Source: Mermis nigrescens (lineage: Eukaryota > Nematoda > Enoplea > Mermithida > Mermithidae). Taken from it: a DNA stretch of 64,000 nt. The translations under genes were made by a program, and so were the position numbers. This document shows, piece by piece, positions 48,433 through 58,882 of this stretch. Numbering within the stretch: the stretch's first letter is position 1; every line of letters begins with the position of its first letter. Under the pieces are notes generated by a model. That model was not told the origin of the DNA. It saw only the letters and a list, made by a program, of their open reading frames with translations, and made no database searches. The DNA is taken from the NCBI GenBank assembly GCA_036768485.1, contig JAVLUZ010000205.1:124001-188000 (forward strand), written 5' to 3'.

Positions 48433-48689
48433 CTTACCTGGGCGCGGGAGTTTGGGGTATACAACCCCCAGAGGCAAGTACCCAACAAGAAATGACAAAT
48501 ACCCAACAATCCCCCAGAATTTCAGTTTTTGGAATTTTTTTTGCTTTTTCGAGTTTTTTATGCCAATCGATAGAGCTCGACGAGCGTTCAAAAATGGTGT
48601 TTTTTCGCCATAGCACAATTTTTAAGGCCAATATTTGACTTTAAAAAAGTTTTGCTCCCCCACAGACGCTTTGGAGCCGCCCACCTATG
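48433..48689 (+). mobile_element. MITE family A, copy A10
   Basis: CTTACCTGGGCGCGGGAG to GCCGCCCACCTATG. Flanks TTGTTGGG (48425-48432) and TTGTTGAT (48690-48697) match at 6 of 8 positions. Confidence 0.88.
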
Positions 48690-48744
48690 TTGTTGATTAT
48701 TTCCATTTTCTTGTTATGCATTTGGCCATCTGAGGATGCTTACC

Positions 48745-49010
48745 CCCCACCCCGCCAACATGTGGTATGCACCCCCAGAAAGCAGAATGACCCCCAGAAA
48801 GCAGAATGCCTAACATATGAAAATAAAAATACCCAGCAATACCGCCAGAATTTCAATTTTTGAATTTTTTGCTTTTTTCATGATTTTTTGATGCCAATGG
48901 TTGACGAGGAATGTTCAAAATGATGTTTACTTTGTCATAGTACCATTTGTCCAATATTTTACTTTAAAAAATTTTGCACGGCCAGAACTTTGAAGCCGCC
49001 TACCTACAGC
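48745..49010 (+). mobile_element. MITE family A, copy A11 (degraded)
   Basis: GTATGCACCCCCAGAAAGCAG, a duplicated CCCCCAGAAAGCAGAATG, the TTTTTTGATGCCAATGG core and GAAGCCGCCTACCTAC at the end. Termini eroded. Confidence 0.7.
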
Positions 49011-49535
49011 GGTGCTGATGCTGCTTTTGGTCATATGTCTGAAATGAAGAAATTCAGCCTATGGTTTTGATTTCCAAAAAAAACAAAATATAAATGGAGA
49101 TATATTGTAGGTATATTACAATGGAATTCAAAGAAAATTTGACATATAAGCCCAAATTATTTTTTGTCCACCTATGCATATAGCTGCCCCCATGTTTATC
49201 TTGAAGCTGTGAGGGACATACCTACATACATAAACAAGATTTAAACTTTAGACGCTTATAATTATGCACAACCAAGTTGATAATGTCAAATTTTGGGCAA
49301 TTTTAGAAAAAAACTTATACTTGCTTATAAGCACTTCTCTTTGCTATTAAACCCGTGAAGATTATGTTTCAAGTTCATATTGAGTAAATTCAAGATATCA
49401 CGATTGTCAAGCAGCGCACGCATGCCTGACTTGGAGCACCTTGCACAATAATGCAGGTGTAGATGTGTATTTGGTGGTTGTGCTCAGTGCACTGTAACTA
49501 AGACCGGCTGCCAAAACGTTTTTGATCAGCATTGC
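49011..49535. other. No recognisable gene
   Basis: AT-rich, no coding signal; the last ~100 bp before the word cluster is GC-richer. Confidence 0.3.
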
Positions 49536-49539
49536 ATGT

Positions 49540-49870
49540 GCTTCTAAGCACATGCAAGAATATGCTTATAATATGCTTGCACGTTTTTATAAGCAGTCAG
49601 CTGGGATCTTGTAGAACTGTTTGTAGGGCAAGCGCTTGCAAGCAAAATTATAAGTATGCTTGCAAGATAGAAATTCTTGTAAGATTCGGATAAGCAAGGT
49701 TTTACAAGCATTTCAATAAGATTCAAAAATTTCTTGTAAGTTTGCGTGTAAGAATTACGTTTTCCTGTAAGTTGGCAAGTAAGCACATGACAAGCAAAAG
49801 GTGCAGCACTTGCAAGAAAACTAAGAAGCATTTCTATAAGATCTTATTCGGAAGCATTGCAAGCACACTG
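49540..49870. repeat. Second cluster of AAGC / CTTGCAAG / CTTATAAG words
   Basis: Includes CTTGCAAG three times (near 49630, 49660, 49810), TTATAAGC, CTTGTAAG and GACAAGCA, every 8-20 bp. Ends at GCAAGCACACTGG, 30 bp before a GC-richer open frame. Confidence 0.5.
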
Positions 49871-49899
49871 GGTGCTCATTAGCCCGTTCTATTTGATGA

Positions 49900-50166
49900 C
49901 GCTGCAGTCGCGCGTTAATCGGCTTGTTACTTCAGTCGATCTCGCTTTTGTTTGAGTGCTGGTTCGATTTGTGCGTTAACCGAACACTGATCAGCGGTGA
50001 GTCTTCGGAGCTGCCTAATTTACAGACTCTTTTACAAAACAAAGCAATAAAGCAGCAAGAGTTTGATCTCGCTCACTTTGGATGCAATTTGCTTCAGTTG
50101 TGCGAGGAGTACAGACAGAGCGACCCGAGTTGTCTGTCGAGCTGTAAAGACTTGGACATACAGTAA
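49900..50166 (+). CDS. Possible terminal exon of an unknown gene
   Basis: After a stop at 49897-49899 the frame is open for about 88 codons to TAA at 50164-50166. Two AG acceptors with pyrimidines before them are available (CTGCAG at about 49907, TTACTTCAG at about 49935). The reading has seven or so cysteines, with a helical-looking C-terminal part (NLQTLLQNKAIKQQEF, LCEEYRQSDPSC, SSCKDLDIQ). Composition is GC-richer than the surroundings and AATAAA follows at 50377-50382, about 210 bp past the stop. A good donor, AGCG|GTGAGT, also lies inside it at about 49997, so a shorter internal exon is possible. No family recognised and there is no ATG start. Confidence 0.3.
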   Translation, partial: RCSRALIGLLLQSISLLFECWFDLCVNRTLISGESSELPNLQTLLQNKAIKQQEFDLAHFGCNLLQLCEEYRQSDPSCLSSCKDLDIQ

Positions 50167-50376
50167 CAAGCACATTTGACTAACGAGCGAATTCATGCAT
50201 TGGGTTAAAAAACAGACTATAATCCGTTTTTAAGCTATGAACAAGCATTTAAAATGCTGAAACTTCTATGAAAAATTGTAATACTAAGCTTTTGTAGACC
50301 AGCAAATTTTAATAGTGCGTGATATTGATCTATGTTTACAGAAAGCTCTTAGTATGTATATTTTGGGAATCTTTCG

Positions 50377-50382
50377 AATAAA
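50377..50382 (+). terminator. AATAAA polyadenylation-type signal
   Basis: Exact AATAAA about 210 bp after the stop of the possible terminal exon at 49900-50166. In AT-rich DNA such a hexamer also occurs by chance. Confidence 0.2.
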
Positions 50383-50589
50383 AACTGCAGGCTTACCGTG
50401 AATTTAAGATAAAATAAACTGAGAGCGCGTGTAATTAGTAATTGACATCTTTTCACGATTAACAAGTTTTGATTTTTGTGCATTTATCCGCAACTGAGCC
50501 TTTAGGCATGCAAACTTATTTACGGTAAGTGCGCCTTGAATTGCCTAAAAATGATCATGGCACATGTGTGCAGTAGAGATTAAAGTTGG

Positions 50590-51075
50590 GTTGGCATTTC
50601 TGATCTGCACTCAAACCGCGAGAGTCAGAGGACCAGCCAACCCTCAGGGTCCACCCGAAACCCGCATATTCCAGGGGTATGTCCCACCCGATGATCCGAC
50701 CCAAAAAAACCAGAAGATTTAAAACAGGCAGCTTTCACTTGGCTCCAGGTCCATTCGAGCTGGAAATCGTCATAAACTTACGTTACCAGTTTTCCGTTCT
50801 AATGCTCACCTCAACGACGTTTCCTAACGTTATTTGAAAATTTGGAACAACTTACCGAATCAAGTCTTCGCTTCTCCTAATCATTCATTCAAAAAACAGC
50901 TGCTAAAAACATTGATTTTTCAGTTTTACTGATGGGGCATACCTAGTTGTATCACACTCCGTTATCTGTATGTCCTTTTGTTCAGTCGCTATTTTATCAA
51001 GTACTTGCATTTTACCGAATTTTGTGTATTTTTCTGGACAATAAATATTTTCTTGTCTTGTTCTTATCTTGTCTT
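50590..51075 (+). mobile_element. 3' end of a non-LTR retrotransposon (Jockey/CR1-like)
   Basis: Around 50780-50930 one frame reads FRSNAHLNDVS, a stop, then IWNNLPNQVFASPNHSFKKQL, the pattern (FR..H.N....R...IWNxLP..V....SxxxFKxxL) seen at the C-terminus of Jockey/CR1-type reverse transcriptases. An untranslated tail follows, with AATAAATA near 51041 and then imperfect TCTTG units to about 51075, the short-repeat tail such elements leave. The copy is 5'-truncated, has lost its catalytic domains and carries stops. Confidence 0.6.
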
Positions 51076-51563
51076 GATCTGATGAGTACTTCGTACTTCG
51101 TAGACGGCCACAAAATTTAATTTTACATATTTTAGCATGAAAGTATCAGTTTTCCTTGAATTTTACACTCAGAAAAATCTGATTAAATTTTTCATCTAGG
51201 TATAGAAAGAATGGAACTACGGAATCAACATTAAATTAATCGAAATTTTAGCTATTTTTGGCTGTTTTGGAATTAAAACTCAGGTTTATAGAAGTCAATG
51301 AGGGGAAGTAGGAGGAATTTCACCCCTGGAGAAAATTTTGACCTCAACAACGGAGCAATATGGTTGCTTTATGCTGTTCTGTGACGTAAAATCGAAAATG
51401 TTAGTGCTTCGCGCCCATTTCTTGCTTTCTTTGGCAGTTCCTATCGTTTTATTGCAGTGAAAATCTAAAAACTGGCGTTTCGAGCGCATAATAAGCAATT
51501 TTCCGTAAAAATATAGAAAATAATTAATTTTTTCTATTGCTTAAATAGTGCAAGACAGTGTGA
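51076..51563. other. No recognisable gene
   Basis: AT-rich; a GTGCTTCGCGCCC fragment of the hairpin motif occurs near 51411. Nothing coding. Confidence 0.3.
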
Positions 51564-51570
51564 AAAGTCC

Positions 51571-52187
51571 GGTACTTGTATACTTTAGGACCTATCGATT
51601 TTTCAAAGTTTTCTAACATTAGGGTATAGGCAAATTTTAGGCAACGTTAGGTGCCATTTTTTTCTAAGAAAGGTACCAGTAGTCTGAGATCGAACTGCAG
51701 AGCCATGCCACCTCAGTTGGTCAAAAATGAATGAGACTCATAACAGTTTATTGCTATTTCATCATTGCATTGAAATATATAAAGCAATAGGTAGGTAGTA
51801 TTCTAAAAAACTGGATAAAAGGCACGAATCTGCATCCAATTCCTAACTGCTTCATATAATATGCTTGTTGGAAACAGTCCAAAGACCAGAAATAAACGAA
51901 ACGAAGAATTTGAGATATTGACAAATGCGAGTTGTCAAAGAAGGTATCCGATTAGTGAATGAGAGAATCCTCATGGTTGACAGCGAAAAATATTTTTTGG
52001 TGGACCTCTGAAAATCATAAGCGCGCCACAAATTGGTTGCAAGTGGAGATCCGCTAATTTAAAACCACGATTGCCGTAAAGTATATAAAGCCATTGACTG
52101 TAATGTTGCCTGGAAAAAAAAGTTGCCTATACCATAATGTTAAAAAAACGTTGCGAAAAATTCGATAGGTCTAAAGTATACAGTACC
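51571..52187. mobile_element. Long-TIR element M
   Basis: Left end GGTACTTGTATACTTTAGGA and right end (inverted) GGTACTGTATACTTTAGACC begin inverted arms of about 80-90 bp, both continuing CCTATCGA, TTTTC, TAACATTA, GGTATAGGCAA. AAAGTCC flanks both sides (51564-51570, 52188-52194), a 7-bp duplication. No coding capacity. Superfamily not assigned. Confidence 0.8.
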
Positions 52188-52214
52188 AAAGTCCAAATAC
52201 ACATTATGTATATA

Positions 52215-53309
52215 CAGTGCTGGCCTCTAAAAAAACCAGTCGATTTGTAACCTAAGAAAAACCACCCCTTTTTTCCATAACCAAAAGGAGATGACTGATG
52301 ATATTATACTGGCGAACAAGCTATGCCATGAGGATTACAATTGACCCCTGGTCGCTTTCCGGATCATTCAGAAACTTGAGATATAAATTTGTCGAAAAGT
52401 TCCTAAAAATTGCCATTTTTATGATTTTTTTAAAGCATTTTTGAGGGTCAGTATTTCTACCCGTATTCATATTTGTTGGAATCTTTTATGTTTTCACGTT
52501 AGGCTCCCTTGCAGACTAATGTCAGAAAAAAATTTAGTTCTTCTATGTCATCCACATAGCTACAGTATACCTTCAAAGCCAAACCTAAAAAAAACCAGTT
52601 GTAACCTAAAAAAAACCAGCGCCAATTTTTACAAAACTTAGCAGGAATGTGCCTCGTAGCACCTTTCATGATGCCTGATATTTATTTTTCACAAAAAATA
52701 AGAATCACCCCAAAAACTGCCAAAAAAGTTCGATTGTAACCTAAAAAAAACCACTGTAACCTAAAAAAAGACCAATGCTAAGTATACGTTGCCATAGCAA
52801 CGAAATTACTTTTCATCAAGTTGCATAATTTTGCACTGATTTCTTGCAGAGGATGTAGAAGAGACTTACTTAGAGTCTTTTTTATCAATTGAAGACTGTA
52901 TTTGTGAAATTTATAGAACTTTTAATGAAATTCAGAAAAAATTATTGATTTTTATATAAATGTGATAAAATGAACGGAAATATCGTGAAAAATGATTTTT
53001 TTTCAAAATTGTGATCATTTAAGGTCAACTAACTGTTTCACGCTGCCAACCATGCACTTCGCATAACATTTTGGGGGTGGTTTTTTTTAGTTCCCATGGT
53101 TTTTTTTAGGAAAAAGTGGTTTTTATTCAAAGTTTCGTATTTCATGCAAGCTTGCTATGAAATATGGCGCTTAAAAAATTCTTCCATGTAGCAAGTTATA
53201 GGCCTAGGGCAGCTGTCAAAAATAGATGTTTGTTGACTTTTTCAATGCTATTTGTTCTGAAGTTATAAGCCAAAAACATGAAAATGGTTTTTTTTAGAGG
53301 CCAGCACTA
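52215..53309. mobile_element. TA-flanked element L (Tc1/mariner-like ends)
   Basis: Left CAGTGCTGGCCTCTAAAAAA and right TTTTTTAGAGGCCAGCACTA form inverted ends next to TA on each side (52213-52214, 53310-53311). The phrase AACCTAAAAAAAACCA recurs near both ends: about 52250, 52585, 52605, 52737, 52757 and, inverted, 53083 and 53098. No intact transposase frame is seen in 1.1 kb. A TIR starting CAGTG and a TA target are typical of Tc1/mariner elements. Confidence 0.8.
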
Positions 53310-53397
53310 TAATGGCCCACCCGTTTCTATGGGTTTTCTAGATTAAAAAATTTTTGAATCCCCATGGCAAACTCCCGGCTACGCCTATGTAGGTAGG

Positions 53398-53692
53398 CAG
53401 GCCCGTTCTCAGGGAGAGATAGGGGGCACAGCACATGCACGTGTCTCCTTCCTCGATATTTAATGTGAGAAAGATTTTTTCCCATACTCCCCTTCGCTTA
53501 TTTTTAGCCACAAATCGCAAAAAATTTTGCGCCGAATTTTCTCAAGTATAATAAGAGCCAATTAGTCCTAAGCATGTGGTTCAAACATTTAAATTTTTAA
53601 TCTTTATACAACTTGAGGCGTATTTTGCATCACTATATCTTAGCAATTTTGGTCGTTTTCCCACAACATACAAAATCCTGGATACCGGCCTG
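53398..53692. mobile_element. MITE family F, copy F3 (hAT-like)
   Basis: CAGGCCCGTTCTCAGGG to AAATCCTGGATACCGGCCTG. Target duplication TAGGTAGG (53390-53397) and TAGATAGG (53693-53700), 7 of 8 identical. 295 bp, no hairpin motif. Confidence 0.85.
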
Positions 53693-53904
53693 TAGATAGG
53701 TATAGAAAATCAGGATCTAGTATACAATTAACCCCAGTGTTTTTTAGCCGATCCATATAAGCTACAGTAACCAAACTTTACAAGGGAGATAGCTATAAGC
53801 CTATTGTACTAATCTGGCAAAATTGATTAACTTACGGTGTAAACTTACTGCTGTAAAAAATTAAAAAAAAACTTACTTTACTTTACTTTAAACTTACTTT
53901 AAAC

Positions 53905-54679
53905 TAGAGCTGTGCCAGGGCCGCCTTTTTTGCCAGGGCCGGGGCTGGGGTCCGGGGCCTGGCCGGGGCCAATAATAGCATGCTTTACCATGCTCATAGT
54001 TCGACCATGCCCTACCCTTATATGTACCAATGCATATATTCTTGCTTGTAGATATGCACGTCAAGCATTAATATTTGTTGGGATTACAAGACATAACAGA
54101 ACATGGGCATTGGGGGATCTAGACCCCCACAATTCACATTCTCTCTCCCCCCCCCCGAAAAAATCCGCTAGACACCCAGAAATTGATTTTCAGAATTTTT
54201 TCTGTTTCTCTGCGGTTTTTTGATGCTAATGGATAGCTCTCATTGAGAAACGCGAGAAAACGGTGTTTTTCGCTCTACCATATATTATCAGGCACTTTTT
54301 GACTTTGAAAAATTTTGGACCCCTAGAATTTTTTGAGCTGCCCATGTAATGGATTTAACTCCCTGACTTGGATGCGTTTTTCAATGAGCTTTGAGCTTTA
54401 CTTTGCACTTTTTTAGGCTTATTATTCTATTTGTTCTGATAGACGTAGCTGTCTGCTACCAAGCAAGCTGGAAATGCTCGTCTATATGAATTGCAATTTA
54501 AAATAAGTCAATTTTGATTATTAACTAGAAATTTGCACCAATCTGACATAGCAAAATAAAGATTTGAATTAGCAAGATCTGTGGTTTGCTTGAAATTGAG
54601 TTTGAAGGTAAATCTACCCAAAACATTATCAATTTTCTACATTAAAATCAACTCTAATATTGGCCCCGGCACAGCTCTA
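53905..54679. mobile_element. MITE G (hAT-like), nested in H
   Basis: TAGAGCTGTGCCAGGGCC to GGCCCCGGCACAGCTCTA, with exact target duplication CTTTAAAC at 53897-53904 and 54680-54687. GC-rich ends, AT-rich middle, and an A copy inside. Confidence 0.92.
54099..54350 (+). mobile_element. MITE family A, copy A12, nested in G
   Basis: ACATGGGCATTGGGGGATCT to GAGCTGCCCATGTAA, with the standard A core (TTTTTTGATGCTAATGGATAG). Third level of nesting: A12 in G in H. The target duplication is not visible. Confidence 0.78.
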
Positions 54680-54958
54680 CTTTAAACCTACTTTTTTTAA
54701 ACTTACTTTTTTAATGCAGGATTTTGATTGAGCTACAAAAAACTGCTTTGTTTGAAATCCACCAAATCGTTTACAATTTTTAGATGCCATTAGTACGTTG
54801 TAAACTGTGAGTGTAAAGCAGTAAGTTTACACCGTAAGTTAATCAATTTTGCCAGATCAGTACAATAGGCTTATAGCTATCTCCTTGTAAAGTTTGATTG
54901 CTATAGCTTATATGGATCGGCTAAAAATTGCTGAGGGGTTAAATTGTATACTAGATCC

Positions 54959-55159
54959 AAACATCAATATATTTAAAGCGAATTTATGAAAAATAGGCAT
55001 TTATCGTCAGTTTCAGTCAAATTTAAAATAGATTTCTTTATCACTACCAAAAATGTCAGGTCCTTCATTTTGGTCATAATAGCTAGGAGTGATACATAGG
55101 ACTGTTACCTTGACCGCAAAATCCTCTTGACCGCAAAATCCTCTGTAAAAGATTGAAGC
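54959..55159. other. No recognisable gene
   Basis: AT-rich, with an exact local duplication of GACCGCAAAATCCTCT (about 55111 and 55129). Confidence 0.4.
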
Positions 55160-55167
55160 ATCATATG

Positions 55168-55748
55168 CAGGGGCATAACCAGGATTTTATTTGGGGGGGG
55201 GGGCAAAATTTTTGGAAGTCCATATTTCGGGAACTATTTGGGGATACGCAAAAATATAGGCATTTTTGAGCGTTTCTCGAAGAGATCTATGCCATGGTGA
55301 AGTAGAAAATTGGAAAAAAAAATCAAAAATTTTTTGCTTGATTTCAAACTTGGATATCAAAAATCTATCTTTCAACCTATCAGTATGACTAATCTATCAA
55401 TATCATGTTAAAGCATGAATCCAAAACATTTAGAAATTCTTTTCTTTGCATTTAATTTTGTGGTTTTGCAAAGGAAACTAATGCAGAAAATAATACATCA
55501 GCTCGGAGCACCAAAATTTTTGACATATTCGCTATTTCTAAGTCAAATCTGGGCTTCTAAGGTAAGAAAAAAGATAGAAAATAGACTTTAGAGACTAAAA
55601 AGAGTGCTAAAAACGCATTTTGGCTGTCCTTTTAGTTGACTTTCAGAATTTTTAATTTTTCCCTTTGGGAGACCCTTATGAAAAATAAAAAGATTTTTCA
55701 TTGGCGGGGGGCGGGCTTCCACTTCGCCCCCGGCTTGTTACTCCCCTG
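55168..55748. mobile_element. MITE family F, copy F2 (hAT-like)
   Basis: CAGGGGCATAACCAGGATTT to CGGCTTGTTACTCCCCTG, with exact target duplication ATCATATG at 55160-55167 and 55749-55756. The interior (TATTTCGGGAACTATTTGG, GAGCGTTTCTCGAAGAGATC) matches F1 and the inverted copy near 58735-58880. Confidence 0.92.
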
Positions 55749-55756
55749 ATCATATG

Positions 55757-55926
55757 TATGAGTCAACGTGCTGCTATTGTGCTGAATATATTGCCTATTT
55801 TTTGTGAAGAATCCGTTACTGAGGCATTTTCATTTGCTTTTGCGGCTAAAAGTCTAGTTTTGGAATCTGAAAATTCACTTTTCAATCCGACTTGAAAATC
55901 TCAACCCATACTCCTCAACCTGTAGC
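55757..55926. other. Short unassigned spacer
   Basis: An open frame runs through it but shows no motif. Confidence 0.3.
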
Positions 55927-57039
55927 CAGTGATCGGACCGAGGGTACTTTTTGGACCCTTGGCCTTGGCCGAGGCAAGGGTGACTTAAAATCCTTGCCTC
56001 GGCCGAGGCCGAGGGTAATGCAGAGGGTCAAGGTTGTATACCTATATACCCATAAATAGTCATCTTAGAATATTTTATATGCACATGAGCTAGAAAATAC
56101 TCGTAATATTAAACACTTTATCGTATGTCAAACAATTCATTCTTATTTTCAATAATAGTAGATTAAATGTGTGAAAGATTTATTGAATAAAGTCAGCAGC
56201 ATGAAAGCATTTTTGATTTAAAAAGTTGCCATTGAAGACTTGGAAAACGTAATAAAAAATGTGGCTGAACAAACAGTTAGAAAGTTTTTTACTTTAACTA
56301 AGGAAACAGCGTTGAAGAATTAAACGAACAAACGAAATAAGCTTTGTAAAGACAGAACTGCAGCCATTGTTGTACTCGCTTTTGCAGTAATGCATGTTTA
56401 AAACTTTTTCAGTCATCCACAGTGGCGGATCTAGGAGTTTTCCAAGGGGAGGGCGGTATCCCAACTTTTTCCAAAAACAGTCAAAAATAGGTCAGAAAAT
56501 TTTCCCTTAATGCGCGAAATAGCGTTTTTTCGATGTTTTACATTGTTTACTTTTACATAAAATCACCTTAAACGCAATGTTTTTTCCTGAAAATTTTGAA
56601 ATTTACGACAATTTTTTGTACGAAAAATCATTAAATTTCTTTGACTTCAACAAAAATCTCACGCTGACGCATTTGATGTATTTATAGCATTTTGATGCGA
56701 AACGTCGAAATTTTTTTATTGAAAATAGAAGAAAACTATGCAAAAATAGCTGCTCCTGCTGTTAAAATTGTTTTGAAACCTACATGAACTGAAAATGGCT
56801 TCCAGGTCACCAAGAAAGTAAATAATGTCGTTCATTGGTATCATCCGGCAAATTTGAGAAATTATGGTCACTGATGGCCAAAAATCATTGCAAATTGCAT
56901 ATCCATTCTTTATCTCACCAAATATTTTTGGTCAATGGGGGGGGGGGGCACGACCGCTTCCTTAAATTCGCCCCTGGTCATCCAATTTTTGATGTGATAG
57001 GTGATATGACGGAAACTGCACTGTACTTTCTGATCCATG
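55927..57039 (+). mobile_element. Element I, copy I1, interrupted by D2
   Basis: Starts CAGTGATCGGACCGAGGG, then GGCCGAGG units, then about 420 bp nearly identical in order to I2 (CACATGAGCTAGA, AATAGTAGATTAAATGTGTG, GACAGAACTGCAGCCATTG). It resumes after D2 with CATCCAATTTTTGATGTG and ends near GTACTTTCTGATCCATG. Ends are short imperfect inverted repeats (TGATCGGA type). No coding capacity. Confidence 0.8.
56420..56976 (+). mobile_element. MITE family D, copy D2, nested in I1, lacking E
   Basis: CAGTGGCGGATCTAGGAG to AAATTCGCCCCTG. Exact target duplication GTCATCCA at 56412-56419 and 56977-56984; I2 has the single uninterrupted site near 63098. At 56799-56806 it has one CTTCCAGG, the site filled by E in D1 and D3. 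Confidence 0.96.
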
Positions 57040-57228
57040 TAGTGAGCATGAGAATTAAAACTTAGTCATCATATGAATATAAATTGGCACTTTGCTGTAT
57101 GTAACTAGGTGTAACTGGGTACGCGCTTAAAACCATAAGAAAAGCCAATAGGTAAAAAACAGCCTTTGTACTGCAGATGCATTCTAAATAGTAAGTATTC
57201 AAGTAATATATTAAACTTATTCAAATTT

Positions 57229-57540
57229 GATTGTACAAAATGTACAGAGATTTTTGAGAAGACAAAAACTATAAGAAGGTGTTTAATTCCTATTGTTCCA
57301 CATATCTTTAAATGGCAGAATTTGCATTTAGAATGAAAACTGTAAAATTTTTCGGCGCTTCGCGCCGTCTAAGACAGTATTTAGTAATTTTTGGCGTCAG
57401 AAACCCAGAGATTAGCTAAAATACACTACCAAAGATAGAAAACCCTGTTTTACCACACTAAAATCGCTACTGTACTACGTTATAGTACACAAAAATTTGC
57501 ATGTACAAAATGTACAAAGACTTTTTGGGGACTATCTTTG

Positions 57541-57627
<87 letters not shown>

Positions 57628-57651
57628 GGACCTTGTACAAGAAAAAACACT
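57229..57651 (-). mobile_element. MITE family E, copy E6 (inverted, eroded, TA-expanded)
   Basis: Inverted E: hairpin CGGCGCTTCGCGCCG at 57353-57367, TTACCACACTAAAATCGCTAC, then a (TA)n tract in place of the TTGTACATGTACAAA palindrome, then ACGGACCTTGTACAAGAAAAAACACT. The left end is eroded. Confidence 0.8.
57541..57624. repeat. (TA)n microsatellite inside E6
   Basis: About 40 TA units. Several long Ile-Tyr reading frames across it in both strands are artefacts. Confidence 0.97.
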
Positions 57652-57677
57652 TGGACCTGATTTGTGGGGCTGGGCAG

Positions 57678-58091
57678 CACGGTTTTTTTGTATTCGGCAA
57701 AGATTTTTCGCGATGTACAAAGATTTTTTGGAAGACAAAAACTGCAAAAAAGGTTCGAAATTCGCAAAAATTCTCGGCGCTCCGCGCCGAAATGAGCAAC
57801 GGTCTGTTCTATATATCTTTATAATTTCAGAAATTGCATTTTGAAAGGAAATATGCCAAATTTTTTGGCGCTTCGCGACGTTTTGAGACGATTATTACTG
57901 ATTTTTGCCCTCAGAAACCTATAAATTGCTAAAATTCGTAGCTAAAGGTCGAACAACTCTGTTTTTGCCACACTAAAATCGTTACTGTACCATATTATAG
58001 CACCCAAAAATTTGTGTGTACGAAATGTACATAGACTTTTGGGGACCATCTTAATACATGTACAAACGGACCTTGTACAAAAAAAACACTG
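57678..58091 (-). mobile_element. MITE family E, copy E5 (inverted)
   Basis: CACGGTTTTTTTGTATTCGG to TTGTACAAAAAAAACACTG. Exact target duplication CTGGGCAG at 57670-57677 and 58092-58099. Hairpins at 57775-57789 and 57866-57880. Confidence 0.95.
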
Positions 58092-58099
58092 CTGGGCAG

Positions 58100-58882
58100 G
58101 ATCGCCCCAACTCCGAAATGGAAAAGAAATTTTGTTTCTACCAAGTGTCCCCTAAAGGGAAAATGGAAATTTAGTGAAGCACGTCTAAAACACCACCAAA
58201 ATAGGTTTTTAGCGTTTTTTTGAGTTATGCAATCTCACAATTTTCCGGCGCTTGGCGTCGGATTTATTGTTTATGTATGGTTTTGTCCTTTAATGCTAAA
58301 AATTGCTCAAATCTGAGTTAGACATAGAGAGCGTGTCAATTTCTTTCCAGCGCTGTGCGCTGAATTCTTTGTTCTGCTATAGTTTTTGTTTTCTAGCTCA
58401 CTCAAAACAGCTCAAATTTGAGTTAAGACATAGAGAACATGAAATTTTTTTCCGGCGCTTCGCCCCAGATTTATTGATTTTCTATGTTTCTTGTCTTACA
58501 GCCCGCTCAAAACCACTCAAATTTGAGCTTGACTTGCAGAATATGTCAATTTTTTCGGCGCTTCGCGCCGAATATTTATTATCTGTATAATCTTTCTCTG
58601 TAAAGCACAATGATTAAATACAAAGACAGGAGATAAGAAATCACTCGTGAATTGCATTATGAGAAATTTGTTGTGCAGATAGCTCAAATGATCAATTGCC
58701 TGCATATCAATGTTGAGTAAGGTGAAAAATTTTTGAAATTCGTCTCTTCACCATCGTTTAGAGCTCGCCGAAATACGCTCAAAAGTGCCTTTATTTTTGC
58801 TTATCTCCTAATGGTTCTCGAGATATGTGACTTCAAATTTTCGGACCGCCCCCCCAAAAATTTTTTCCTGGATCCGCTAGTG
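58100..58882 (-). mobile_element. Family F-type element (inverted) with four hairpins
   Basis: Reading minus it starts CACTAGCGGATCCAGGAAAA and follows F1 and F2 (TCTCGAGAACCATTAGGAG, GAGCGTATTTCGGCGAGCTC), then hairpins at 58556-58570, 58452, 58349-58363 and 58246-58260, each beside AATTTGAG(C/T). The other end, around GGGGCTGGGCAGGATCGCCCC, is where E5 is inserted. Confidence 0.65.

Larger units (their letters stand above)
53713..54958. mobile_element. Long-TIR element H, split by G
   Basis: The left arm from GGATCTAGTATACAATTAAC (53713) and the right arm ending GTTAAATTGTATACTAGATCC (54958) are inverted copies of roughly 150 bp, sharing TTTTTAGCCGATCCATATAAG, GATAGCTATAAGCC and TTAACTTACGGTGTAAAC. 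Flanks GAAAATCA and AAACATCA match at 6 of 8. Without G the element is about 460 bp, mostly arms. Confidence 0.82.

Noticed and set aside
48183..48638. Several overlapping 65-108 codon frames
   Set aside because: All lie in family A MITEs, which have no conserved frame between copies.
57467..57824. Long Ile-Tyr proteins on both strands
   Set aside because: Translation of a (TA)n microsatellite; the same applies at 5534-5761 and 37067-37315.
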